A stretch of 35,942 bases of DNA from a virus. The stretch spans positions 1 to 35,942 of the IMG/VR virus record IMGVR_UViG_3300022074_000158; one strand, 5' to 3'. How positions within the stretch are numbered: the first letter of the stretch is position 1; each line of letters begins with the position of its first letter. Below, in pieces: positions 5,058 through 13,701 of the stretch. The position numbers were made by a program, and so were the translations under genes. The notes under the pieces were generated by a model that saw only the letters and a program-made list of their open reading frames with translations, was not told the origin of the DNA and ran no database searches.

Positions 5058-6533
5058 ATGAAAGCAGATTTACTTACCACAGATAAACTGAGGCTCGAAG
5101 TAGAAAAGAAATGGATTCAGCACGTAAGACTGTGCCAAGATAACTTTTTATATTTTGTTAAAGAGGTCTGGCCTGATTTTATATATCGTAAAACAAGAGA
5201 CCCTAAGAAACTTGGACATCATCAAATCATAGCAAATGAATTTACAAAGATAGCTTCTGAAAGAAAAGGGAGGCTCATTATAAACATGCCCCCTAGACAT
5301 ACAAAATCAGAATTCGCTTCTGTGTATTATCCTGCTTGGATAATTGGTAAGTATCCAAAATTAAAAATTATGCAAGTATCACACAATACAGAACTTGCAG
5401 TAAGGTTCGGCTCTAAGGTTCGTAACATTATTGACTCACCAGAATATAAACAAATTTTTGGAGATGTGAAACTTCGTGAGGACTCCAAAGCAAAAGGACG
5501 ATGGGAAACTAATCAAGGTGGAGAATATTATGCAGCAGGTGTTGGAGCGTCTATCACGGGTCGTGGTGCAGATTTACTGATCATTGATGATCCACACACG
5601 GAACAAGATTCAATGTCTGATATTGCTATGGAACGTGCGTATGATTGGTACACATCAGGACCCAGACAAAGATTGCAACCTGGAGGCTCGATACTTTTAG
5701 TAATGACACGATGGGCAGAGGATGACTTGACTGGTAGATTACTCAAGGCTCAAACAGAGCCGAAAGCCGATTCCTGGCGCCAGATAAGTTTTCCTGCTAT
5801 TTTGAACTCTGGCAACCCAGTATGGCCTGAGTATTGGGCTCTAGATGAATTAGAAAAAATAAAAGCATCTGTACCGATTCGTAATTGGTCTGCACAATAT
5901 ATGCAAGAACCAACTTCAGAAGAAGGTGCGATTATAAAACGTGAATGGTGGCAACCTTGGGATGGACATGGTGTACCTAATTTGGTGCATGTTATACAAA
6001 GTTATGATACAGCGTTTAGTAAAAAAGAAACTGCTGACTATTCTGCGATAACAACGTGGGGTATTTTTTATCCAGAAGAAGGAGGAGCACCACAAGTTAT
6101 TTTGTTAGATGCTTTCCGTGGCAAGTTTGATTTTCCAGAACTCAAAGTAGTTGCATTACAACATTACAAGTATTGGGAACCTGAAAGTATTATTATAGAA
6201 CAAAAAGCAAGTGGTGAACCTTTAACACAAGAGTTTAGAAGAATGGGTATACCTGTTGTACCATTTGTACCTAGTAAGGGTAATGATAAATTTACTAGAG
6301 TAAATGCTGTAGCTCCCTTGTTTGAAAGTGGTGCTGTGTGGTTTCCATATGGAGAAAAATTTGCAGAAGACGTGATAGATGAGTGTGCTGCTTTTCCTCA
6401 TGGTGCAAACGATGACTATGTGGACAGTATGACACAGGCTATGTTAAGATATAGACAAGGCAGTTTTGTAGAACTATACTCAGATTATCTAGACAATGAA
6501 GATAGACCTCCAAAACAATATAAATATTATTGA
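5058..6533 (+). CDS. terL: Terminase large subunit, ATPase-nuclease
   Basis: The motor that pumps DNA into the prohead and cuts the concatemer. The 491 residues hold an N-terminal ATPase with the Walker A variant MPPRHTKS (77-84), Walker B LLIIDD (173-178) and a coupling motif LLVMTRW (213-219). The C-terminal RNaseH-like nuclease carries acidic residues at D317 (QSYDTAF), E381 (IIIEQKASG) and D452/D453/D456 (NDDYVDS). This resembles the psiM2-ORF9-like TerL group with its PP.H.KS loop. Length is normal and all active-site residues are present. No Shine-Dalgarno sequence precedes the ATG. The partner terS is 3.7 kb upstream, and the portal and its neighbours lie downstream. Confidence 0.95.
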   Translation: MKADLLTTDKLRLEVEKKWIQHVRLCQDNFLYFVKEVWPDFIYRKTRDPKKLGHHQIIANEFTKIASERKGRLIINMPPRHTKSEFASVYYPAWIIGKYPKLKIMQVSHNTELAVRFGSKVRNIIDSPEYKQIFGDVKLREDSKAKGRWETNQGGEYYAAGVGASITGRGADLLIIDDPHTEQDSMSDIAMERAYDWYTSGPRQRLQPGGSILLVMTRWAEDDLTGRLLKAQTEPKADSWRQISFPAILNSGNPVWPEYWALDELEKIKASVPIRNWSAQYMQEPTSEEGAIIKREWWQPWDGHGVPNLVHVIQSYDTAFSKKETADYSAITTWGIFYPEEGGAPQVILLDAFRGKFDFPELKVVALQHYKYWEPESIIIEQKASGEPLTQEFRRMGIPVVPFVPSKGNDKFTRVNAVAPLFESGAVWFPYGEKFAEDVIDECAAFPHGANDDYVDSMTQAMLRYRQGSFVELYSDYLDNEDRPPKQYKYY

Positions 6534-6540
6534 GGATAAT

Positions 6541-6654
6541 ATGATACAAAAAATCAAAAACATATTTAATAAAATTAAAAAAAGATTATTCGGTAAATTA
6601 TGTGAGTGTCTTCCTAAAAAGAAAAAAGGAAGAGGCAGACCTAAAAAGAGTTGA
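6541..6654 (+). CDS. AT-hook-like basic peptide, 37 residues
   Basis: A short ORF seven bases after terL, with GAGGA at 6532-6536 as ribosome site. The product is amphipathic and basic at the start (MIQKIKNIFNKIKKRLFGKL), has two Cys (CECLP), and ends KKKKGRGRPKKS. GRGRPKK is the core of an AT-hook, a motif that binds the minor groove of AT-rich DNA. I have seen similar tiny proteins near terminase genes in marine phages. It may help condense or handle packaged DNA, but this is inference. It overlaps the following TTG start by 4 bases. Confidence 0.65.
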   Translation: MIQKIKNIFNKIKKRLFGKLCECLPKKKKGRGRPKKS

Positions 6655-9600
6655 GTGTGGCTGAAGAAGATTCAGGTATGGGTTTTGGCACAGCTGCCTT
6701 AATAGGAGGTGGTATTGGTGCATTGGTGTTTCGTAGAAACATCGGTAAATTTGCCAAAGATTATTTCGATGACTACAAACGAGTCACGGATCCTGATGCT
6801 TTGTTAAAACAAAAAAAGAAAGCTGAAGCAGATGCAGACTTTCAAGAAGAGTATGTAAATAAATTTGGTGTTGACCCTGACGAAAGGGGCACCAATATTA
6901 TGACACAAAATAGAGACCTTGTTCCACAAGATAAAGTTGATGAGCTTGTGAACCCTGCACCTATGACACCAGGACAAGTAGCTCAACAAGAAGCAAAAAA
7001 TTTTATACAAAGAGATCAACAGATTTTAGCAGACATAAAAAGAGAAGTACAAAAGCCAGGTCAGTCGTTTACATTAGGAGGTCAATCATTTAACAATGAT
7101 TTGTATGGAGTTGGTTCTGTTTTGTATGATGCTGTTGCAAGAAAAGTACAAACTGCTAAACCTATGCCTGTATCTTTTTGGACAAAATTTTTTAAAGATA
7201 AGATACAAGTTGAGTTTACACCTTTTAACAGAAAAGTAGAAACAGTATCTAAAGATGAGATTGCTGATACAAATATTGCTAAGTTCGATAAGAAAGGTAA
7301 TTTAGTTGATGGTTACTTAAAGTATGTATCAGATATGAATATTAATAATAAGTTAGAAGATGAGATACGCATATCTCCTCTGACCATTTTAAATTTAATA
7401 AAAAAAGCTCCTGCAAATAATTTAAGAGTTATAGAATATGATTCAAGGTTTTATGCTGAAGATGCAACAGGTATGAATAATTTTGGTAAAGCCATAGTTG
7501 AGGCTCTTGAAAAAAGAGAGCCTACACTTAAAAAAACAAATCCTAATTTTGGTGATTATGCTAATGCTACTGCAACAGCTAATTCAGTATTAGGAAGCAC
7601 AAGAGTAACTTCTTTACTTAATTTGAAAAAGAAATTAGGACTTAGTACAGGAACTCTCGATACATTAAGAGGTCAAGGTTATAAAATGTCAACTGGCGCT
7701 GACTTGTTTAATAACCCTGGAGTTGGTGTAAGAGATTTAGCTTTTACTTTAAAAAAATTTAAAAAAGACGTAAACAATAATTTATTTAGTCCTGAAGGTG
7801 GAGTAGGACCAGATTTAACAACAAGCGAAAACTTTAAAGCGTTTTTTGATTTACCAGTATCATCTCTTAATTACAAAGGTAAATATAAATTAGATCCTAA
7901 TATGACAATAGGAGAGGCTATAGAAAAATATAACAAAGACTCTGTTAAGTTTAGAGATACTTTAAAAGAGATAGGAAAAACTAGCGGTGTAAATGAGGAA
8001 ACCTTAGCGATAAGAAAAGCTATTTTTGATATGACAAAATCTTATAAAGAGGTATCAAAATTAAAAAATAAATTACCTTTTACTATGTATCCAGATTATA
8101 TTCCTTATCGTTTGTACGGACCAGAAGATTATTTTGAGGCAGTCATTCATGTAGATCCTGCAACAATAAAAGGTGTAAAAAACTATGCTCCAAACTTTCA
8201 AGCAGCTCAAGGACAAGGTCATTATCATAATGATATTTTTGGTCAGCCTATTCAGGGACAAATATTACACTTGAGGGGTGGTATAAGAAAACTAGATAGT
8301 AATGCTAAAAAAGGTATTGGAGATAATGAAACTATTCTTACAGTAGATGAGATACAAGCAGACATAAATCAAAAAGTTCAGCAAGAAATAAAAAGAGAAA
8401 AAAGTAAAATGGCTAAAGATAGATTATATGCTGAACTTGATGCTTTAAGAAATGAAGAAGCTGTGCAAAGAGATTTTACAAAGTTTAAAGACGAGGGTGG
8501 TTTACAAAGATTTCAAACAGAAGAGAGAAGAAGACAAAGAAATAGAAATGCTGGTTTTGACGAAGTATTAACAGACATAGATAATATGAGTGAAGATGCA
8601 AAATTCTTAGCTTATAAAAAATTTAATTTAAGAAATTTAACTGACAAAGAATTTGGAGATTTGACATCCACAGAGTCAAGACTTTTTGGCAAACAGTTTT
8701 TATTTGATGATGATAAAGAACAAGCCATAAGAAAAAATATGTTTAACCTAGGTGATTTAAATTCTGATATGTATAAAGATAGATTACTTACTATAGCAGA
8801 TCAGATGCAAGAACTTACAGCTAAAGGTTCTGCTATGACTAGAGCTGATTTAGATAATTTAAAAAAATTAGAAATAAAATATGAGGACATTAGAGAACTA
8901 ATACCATCTGTAGATAGAAGAGATGCTAGTAAATATACCTATATGCCTTTTTATAAGAAAGAACAATGGGGTCCACTTGGTTTAAAGTATGCGATTAAGA
9001 AAGCAGCAAAAGATGGAGTAGATTGGGTGGGTGTAAATCCTTATGAGTTAGTGCATCATAGAGAGGGTCAAGTATTAGGTAATTTAGAATTTTATGGAAA
9101 CTACAGAGGAGGAGGAGACATATCTAAAAGAGTTAAAGGTTCTTTGTTACCTCGTCAAGTAGAGTATTTAGATAAGTTAGCAGAAAAAAAAGGGTTTAAA
9201 GATGCAGGAGGAGAATTTAAAAATAGTCCTGGTTATTATAAACTTTTAGCAGAAGCAGCAGAAAGACCAGTAAGAGCAAGAAAAGCTTTATCAGGTGAAT
9301 TAAATACTAGATCCGTTATAACTGAAAGAAGTGATCAAAGAAAAAAAGCCTCAGCTGAAGGAGCTACCCTACCAAACTTTTTAAAAAAATTTGCAGCTGA
9401 TTATGGCACCGAAGTTAAAACAGTTAGAGCTGCTAAATCAGATCCAGATAAACCTATCAAAATAATAAAACCAATAAAAGCAATTGACCCTGATACAGGA
9501 AAAGAGTTTAAGTATGATCAACATGTTGCTGCATTTACTAAAGATGAATATGATTCATTAATAGCAGAGTACGGATCTAAAGATAATGTTTTAAGTAAAC

Positions 9601-9794
9601 TTACTGGAGTAACAGGTCAATTAGGAGAAGCAGGAAGTGAATTTAGACCTAGAGTAGTAGAAAGAAGTCCTGGTAAATATTATTATGAAGATTATTATGA
9701 GATATATGCTTTAAAAGTAAAACCTGAATTTGGAGATGTACCTATAAAAGGATATTTTAAAGGTGGACTAGCACAAAACATATTTAAATGGTAA
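6651..9794 (+). CDS. Giant protein with an EIQAD / W..LGLK polyvalent-protein-type domain
   Basis: A 1047-residue protein with TTG as likely start (6651), overlapping the previous stop. Residues 10-27 are a Gly/Ala-rich hydrophobic segment (GFGTAALIGGGIGALVF) that could enter a membrane. Residues 490-580 hold PEDYFEAVIH, HYHNDIF, HLRGG and LTVDEIQADINQK. Residues 766-800 hold PFYKKEQWGPLGLKYAIKKA and DGVDWVGVNPYE. This order matches a domain I know from large polyvalent proteins of phages and plasmids (ENYREL, H.R, EEIQSDW, then W..L.LKR...A...G.D). Its activity is not known to me. The C-terminus ends in GYFKGGLAQNIFKW. Position between terL and portal suggests a virion or ejected protein, but that is inference. 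Confidence 0.7.
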   Translation: MSVAEEDSGMGFGTAALIGGGIGALVFRRNIGKFAKDYFDDYKRVTDPDALLKQKKKAEADADFQEEYVNKFGVDPDERGTNIMTQNRDLVPQDKVDELVNPAPMTPGQVAQQEAKNFIQRDQQILADIKREVQKPGQSFTLGGQSFNNDLYGVGSVLYDAVARKVQTAKPMPVSFWTKFFKDKIQVEFTPFNRKVETVSKDEIADTNIAKFDKKGNLVDGYLKYVSDMNINNKLEDEIRISPLTILNLIKKAPANNLRVIEYDSRFYAEDATGMNNFGKAIVEALEKREPTLKKTNPNFGDYANATATANSVLGSTRVTSLLNLKKKLGLSTGTLDTLRGQGYKMSTGADLFNNPGVGVRDLAFTLKKFKKDVNNNLFSPEGGVGPDLTTSENFKAFFDLPVSSLNYKGKYKLDPNMTIGEAIEKYNKDSVKFRDTLKEIGKTSGVNEETLAIRKAIFDMTKSYKEVSKLKNKLPFTMYPDYIPYRLYGPEDYFEAVIHVDPATIKGVKNYAPNFQAAQGQGHYHNDIFGQPIQGQILHLRGGIRKLDSNAKKGIGDNETILTVDEIQADINQKVQQEIKREKSKMAKDRLYAELDALRNEEAVQRDFTKFKDEGGLQRFQTEERRRQRNRNAGFDEVLTDIDNMSEDAKFLAYKKFNLRNLTDKEFGDLTSTESRLFGKQFLFDDDKEQAIRKNMFNLGDLNSDMYKDRLLTIADQMQELTAKGSAMTRADLDNLKKLEIKYEDIRELIPSVDRRDASKYTYMPFYKKEQWGPLGLKYAIKKAAKDGVDWVGVNPYELVHHREGQVLGNLEFYGNYRGGGDISKRVKGSLLPRQVEYLDKLAEKKGFKDAGGEFKNSPGYYKLLAEAAERPVRARKALSGELNTRSVITERSDQRKKASAEGATLPNFLKKFAADYGTEVKTVRAAKSDPDKPIKIIKPIKAIDPDTGKEFKYDQHVAAFTKDEYDSLIAEYGSKDNVLSKLTGVTGQLGEAGSEFRPRVVERSPGKYYYEDYYEIYALKVKPEFGDVPIKGYFKGGLAQNIFKW

Positions 9795-9803
9795 AGTAAT
9801 TAC

Positions 9804-10088
9804 ATGTCTAAATCAAAAAATATAGAACGTCTAAAATTTGCTCAAGAATTGTTAGAGAGAAAAAAACCACCTCGCATAGACGCTCCTGATTTGTTATCTA
9901 TAGTAGAGAGAAAAAATAGAGCAGCTAGAAGTAATGAAATGAGAAAATTGTCTATGTATCCATTACCCATAGAAGACATATCTATGAGAGAGAGAAAAAG
10001 AGCAAAAACTATATATGCAAAAAAAGGAACTTATGTAAAGTGTCCTAAGAAAAAAGAAATTAGAATTAAAAAAACAAGGCTTACATAA
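9804..10088 (+). CDS. Basic hypothetical protein, 94 residues
   Basis: A Lys/Arg-rich helical protein with the segments NIERLKFAQELLERKKPPRI and SIVERKNRAARSNEMRKLSM, then ISMRERKRAKTIYAKKG and a Lys-rich end. No Cys pair or known fold is seen apart from one Cys near the end. It sits between the giant protein and the portal with one base separating it from the portal start, so it is probably co-expressed with head genes. A DNA- or head-associated role would suit its charge, but nothing proves it. Confidence 0.65.
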   Translation: MSKSKNIERLKFAQELLERKKPPRIDAPDLLSIVERKNRAARSNEMRKLSMYPLPIEDISMRERKRAKTIYAKKGTYVKCPKKKEIRIKKTRLT

Positions 10089-10089
10089 T

Positions 10090-12486
10090 ATGGTAGAAGA
10101 TGATGAAATACTAGAAGAAGAGGTTGTTGAAACAGACGAACCTATTTCTGAAGAAGAACCTGAAATTGAGTTAGGTGAAAATAAAGAAGATGCAGTAGAC
10201 GTGCAGATACAAGAGGGTCCGGTAGAAGATATGGAGCCAGAAGAACCTGAGCAAAATTTTTATGCAAATCTTGCAGAGGAAATGGATGATACAACTTTAG
10301 CTAGATTATCTAGTGAACTTATTTCTGATTTTAAAAAAGACAAAGAGTCTAGAAGTGATTGGGAAAAGTCTTACATATCAGGATTAGATTTATTAGGTTT
10401 CAAAAATAGTGAAGATAGTAAACCATTTATGGGTGCAAGTTCTGTAACACATCCACTATTAGCAGAATCTGTAACACAATTTCAAGCACAAGCTTATAAA
10501 GAATTATTACCTGCTCAAGGTCCTGTAAGCACACAAGTAATCGGAGATGACTCAACAGAAAAAACTGAACAAGCAAATAGAGTTAAAGACTTTATGAATT
10601 ATATGATCACTGAAGTAATGGAAGAATACACTACTGACTTTGATCAATTATTATTTTATCTACCTTTAGCTGGGTCAGCTTTTAAAAAAATATATTATGA
10701 TCAAGTGTTAGATAGAGCTGTTGCAAAGTTTATACCTGCTGAAGATTTAGTAGTTCCATATTATGCAACAGATTTAAAAGACTCAGAAAGAATCACACAT
10801 GTTATTAAGATGAGTGAAAACGAAGTTTTAAAAAAACAACAAGCAGGTTTTTATAGAGACGTTGATATTTTACCCTCAAGACAAGATGATGATGAAATAC
10901 AAGATAAGTATGATGATATTGAAGGAGTTGAGGGATCTGGAGATAGAGATTATCAATTTAATATTTTAGAATTACATGTTGATTTAGACATTGATGAGTA
11001 TGCTATTGAGTCTAAAGAAAAAAATATTAAGATACCTTACATAGTTACAATAGATGAGGGTTCGCAAGAAATTTTATCAATATATAGAAACTATTCTCCA
11101 AATGATGAACTGATGACAAGAAAAGAATATTTTGTTCATTACAAATTTTTACCAGGTTTGGGTTTTTATGGGTTTGGTTTAATACACATGATTGGTGGTT
11201 TATCAAGAACTGCTACTGCTGCACTAAGACAACTATTAGATGCAGGTACTTTATCTAACTTACCTGCTGGTTTTAAGTCTAGAGGAATTAGAATTAGAGA
11301 TGATGACCAACCTTTTCAACCTGGTGAGTTCAGAGATGTTGATGCACCTGGTGGAAATATAAAGGATCAGTTTCAATTATTACCTTTTAAAGAGCCAAGT
11401 GGCACATTATTTAACTTATTAGGGTTTGTAGTGCAAGCAGGTCAAAAATTTGCTGGTACTTTAGACATGCAAACTGGCGAAGATAAGCAAAATAGAGCAG
11501 TTGGAACTACTTTAGCTCTCTTAGAGCGTGGTTCAAGAGTGATGTCAGCTATTCATAAGCGTTGTTACTACTCTATGAGGATAGAATTTAGACTTTTAGC
11601 TGAAGTTTTTGGCACTTATTTACCTCCAAGTTACCCATATGCCATAAAAGGTGCAGATAATTTTATAAAACAAGCAGATTTTGGTCCCGATGTAGACATA
11701 ATACCTGTTGCAGACCCAAATATTTTTAGTTTGTCACAAAGAATTACACTTGCGAGTCAACAATTACAGATTGCACAGTCAAATCCACAAATGCACAACT
11801 TAAGAGAGGCTTATAAACGTGTATATGAGGCTATGGGCACAAAAGACATTGATAAATTATTAAAACCTGAAAAAATACCACAACCAATAGACCCTGGAGT
11901 AGAAAATGCTGGTGCTTTAAGAATGGAAGTACCAAAAGCTTTTTATTTTCAAAATCATGACGCTCATATTGCAACTCATGTTGCTTTTCAAAAGTCAAGA
12001 ATGGTTGAAGTTAACCCAATGGTAAACGCTTTATTGACTGCACATGTTCAAGAGCACATATCTTTTAAAGCCAGAGCACAAGTTATGTTAGAAATTAAAA
12101 CAAATAGACCAGATTTAGTTGAATTAGAAAAAAGAAACTCACAAGCTTACTTAGCTGAAACAGAAAGTATGATTGCAGAACAAATTGGAGCTTTAACTGC
12201 TATGTATGTTGAGGGTGAAAGAGGTAACCAAAAACAAGATCCACTTGTAGCACTAAAAACTAAAGAATTAGATCTAAGAGCTATGGATATACAAAGAAGA
12301 GCACAAGAAAATGCTGCTGATATGCAAAGAAAAACTAATGAGTTTGAGCAAAAAATTGATTTAGAAAAAATGAAACGTGAAGATGCAGAAGAAGCTAGTA
12401 AAGAAAGAATAAGGGTAGCAGATGATAAATTAGATCTTACAGAAATGAAAATTATGAATGAAATGGAGAAACAAGATGATAGGTAA
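10090..12486 (+). CDS. Portal protein, P22-like
   Basis: The dodecameric ring at the capsid vertex through which DNA enters and leaves. The 798 residues start with a strongly acidic tail (about 1-55). The core follows with HPLLAESVTQFQAQAYKELL (about 121-140), then DFDQLLFYLPLAGSAFKKIY and a section with FLPGLGFYGFGLIHMIGGL and ALRQLLDAGTLSNLPAGFKS, all typical of P22-type portals in marine podoviruses. The last 100 residues are a charged coiled coil (REDAEEASKERIRVADDK), comparable to the barrel helix of P22 portal. Length is in the range for this type. The 3' end overlaps the next gene. Confidence 0.9.
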   Translation: MVEDDEILEEEVVETDEPISEEEPEIELGENKEDAVDVQIQEGPVEDMEPEEPEQNFYANLAEEMDDTTLARLSSELISDFKKDKESRSDWEKSYISGLDLLGFKNSEDSKPFMGASSVTHPLLAESVTQFQAQAYKELLPAQGPVSTQVIGDDSTEKTEQANRVKDFMNYMITEVMEEYTTDFDQLLFYLPLAGSAFKKIYYDQVLDRAVAKFIPAEDLVVPYYATDLKDSERITHVIKMSENEVLKKQQAGFYRDVDILPSRQDDDEIQDKYDDIEGVEGSGDRDYQFNILELHVDLDIDEYAIESKEKNIKIPYIVTIDEGSQEILSIYRNYSPNDELMTRKEYFVHYKFLPGLGFYGFGLIHMIGGLSRTATAALRQLLDAGTLSNLPAGFKSRGIRIRDDDQPFQPGEFRDVDAPGGNIKDQFQLLPFKEPSGTLFNLLGFVVQAGQKFAGTLDMQTGEDKQNRAVGTTLALLERGSRVMSAIHKRCYYSMRIEFRLLAEVFGTYLPPSYPYAIKGADNFIKQADFGPDVDIIPVADPNIFSLSQRITLASQQLQIAQSNPQMHNLREAYKRVYEAMGTKDIDKLLKPEKIPQPIDPGVENAGALRMEVPKAFYFQNHDAHIATHVAFQKSRMVEVNPMVNALLTAHVQEHISFKARAQVMLEIKTNRPDLVELEKRNSQAYLAETESMIAEQIGALTAMYVEGERGNQKQDPLVALKTKELDLRAMDIQRRAQENAADMQRKTNEFEQKIDLEKMKREDAEEASKERIRVADDKLDLTEMKIMNEMEKQDDR

Positions 12487-12664
12487 AAAATTTGGACCAC
12501 CACCAACTAAAGGACCAACTCCTCAAGGTATAAGAATCACTATGATAAGTATAGGATCTATTGCAAAACCAGGATGTCCTCATAGAGAAAATGGGGTAAA
12601 AAGTGATATAAAAGGCATAAGTGATATACAAGTAAAAGGTAAAAAATTTATAGGAGTTAAGTAA
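12476..12664 (+). CDS. Small marine-phage protein ending in KFIGVK, 62 residues
   Basis: I choose ATG 12476 because GGAGAA lies five bases before it. An upstream ATG at 12458 has no such site. The protein has a Pro/Gly-rich start (MIGKKFGPPPTKGPTPQGI), a centre with CPHRENG, and an end (DIQVKGKKFIGVK) that matches the end of the 207-residue basic protein at 20609-21232 (IRGIKFTGVK). The pattern CPHR..G....I.G...I.GKKF.GVK recurs in small marine-phage proteins of unknown role. It overlaps the portal by 11 bases and the holin by one (TAATG). Confidence 0.7.
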   Translation: MIGKKFGPPPTKGPTPQGIRITMISIGSIAKPGCPHRENGVKSDIKGISDIQVKGKKFIGVK

Positions 12665-13074
12665 TGGCATTACTAAGTTTAATTGGGCCAGCTACAAAAT
12701 TAATTGGTAAATACATTGATAATAAAGCTAAAAAGGCTGAGTTGGCTTCAAAGCTTGCAAGTATGGCAGAGGAACATGCTCACGAATTAGCTAAAGGTCA
12801 AATAGATATAAATAAAGAACAAGCAAAACATCCTAGCATATTTGTTAGCGGAGCTCGTCCTGCAATAATGTGGGTTTGTTGCTTAGGGCTATTATGGCAG
12901 TTCTTCATTCAGCCGATTGTAACTTATGTTGCTGTTTTATTTAATCCTGATTTCGTTCCATTAAATCTTGAAATGGAGGGTCTCGTAACTTTAGTTATGT
13001 CGTTACTTGGCCTCGGAGCTATGAGATCCTTTGAGAAGTCAAAAGGTATTGCTAGAGAAAATATGAAAAAATGA
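12664..13074 (+). CDS. Holin-like membrane protein, 3TM type
   Basis: A 136-residue protein with a charged N-terminal half (KAKKAELASKLASMAEEHAH) and a hydrophobic C-terminal half. The signature SIFVSGARPAIMWVC leads into membrane segments at about residues 67-80, 82-94 and 106-121 (LVTLVMSLLGLGAMRSFEK), as in the three-segment holins described for gene transfer agents. Holins make the inner-membrane hole that lets endolysin act. The matching endolysin is probably the M15 peptidase at 18020. It lies in the head gene cluster and shares a TAATG overlap with the gene before and an ATGA overlap with the gene after. Confidence 0.8.
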   Translation: MALLSLIGPATKLIGKYIDNKAKKAELASKLASMAEEHAHELAKGQIDINKEQAKHPSIFVSGARPAIMWVCCLGLLWQFFIQPIVTYVAVLFNPDFVPLNLEMEGLVTLVMSLLGLGAMRSFEKSKGIARENMKK

Positions 13075-13283
13075 TGTATGATTTAGATACTTTAACTTTA
13101 ATAAAAAACCAAATAAATAAAAAATTACACGAAATTAAAGAACATCTTATTTATAGTGTAGACACAACTCAAGAACTTTACTATGCTAGAGGTAAGATCA
13201 ATGCTCTTGAAACATTGCTACAGGACTTAAAAGACCTGCAACGAAAGGAAGACGATATATATGATAATGACGAACAAACCTAA
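13071..13283 (+). CDS. Small conserved coiled-coil phage protein, 70 residues
   Basis: A helical protein with LIKNQINKKLHEIKEHLIYS, then a YYARGKINALETLLQDLKDL segment and an acidic tail. The layout (two helices around a Y..Y.RG.I.AL motif) is shared by many small phage proteins next to head genes, with no function known to me. Two ATG codons in tandem (13071 and 13074) are possible starts. The first overlaps the holin stop, which favours coupling. Its 3' end overlaps the co-chaperonin gene by 23 bases. Confidence 0.75.
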   Translation: MMYDLDTLTLIKNQINKKLHEIKEHLIYSVDTTQELYYARGKINALETLLQDLKDLQRKEDDIYDNDEQT

Positions 13284-13692
13284 ATTAATATTACCAAAAA
13301 GTAAAGAAACAAAAAAACCAAACATACCAATGACGAGCAAAGAGCGAGAAGCTTATTACAAAATGCTACCTGATCCAGTAGGATACAGAATTTTAATAAG
13401 GCCGCATGTTCCTAGTAATAAAACTGAAGGTGGAGTTTACCTGTCTGATAAAACACAAGAAACTATGGAAGTAACTACAGTAGTAGGTTTAGTTATTAAA
13501 ATGGGTCCATTGTGTTATCAGGATACAGATAAATTTCCAAGTGGTCCTTGGTGTAAAAGAGGTCAGTTTGTTATTTATGGTAGATATGCTGGAGCTAGGT
13601 TTAAAACAAAATATGGTGAGCATAGGATTTTAAACGATGACGAAATTATAGGAACTATTAAAAACCCCGAGGATGTCCTCGCACTATTTTAA
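13261..13692 (+). CDS. GroES-like co-chaperonin
   Basis: A 143-residue protein with the GroES fold signature: GYRILIRPHV (41-50) as the first strand, a mobile loop with NKTEGGVYLSDKT (53-65) in which GGVYL stands for the GroEL-binding GG(I/V).L, VVGLVIKMGP (74-83), and a late GQFVIYGRYAGARF (101-114) and HRILNDDEIIGTI (121-133). It has about 35 extra N-terminal residues compared with GroES. Phage co-chaperonins such as T4 gp31 recruit host GroEL to fold the capsid protein, and the position before scaffold and capsid fits that role. No GroEL gene is in the window. AGGAAG at 13246-13251 supports ATG 13261. Confidence 0.85.
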   Translation: MIMTNKPKLILPKSKETKKPNIPMTSKEREAYYKMLPDPVGYRILIRPHVPSNKTEGGVYLSDKTQETMEVTTVVGLVIKMGPLCYQDTDKFPSGPWCKRGQFVIYGRYAGARFKTKYGEHRILNDDEIIGTIKNPEDVLALF

Positions 13693-13701
13693 GGAGATAG
13701 T

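Noticed and set aside
12458-12475. Earlier start for the KFIGVK protein
   Set aside because: No Shine-Dalgarno sequence fits ATG 12458, whereas GGAGAA stands five bases before ATG 12476.
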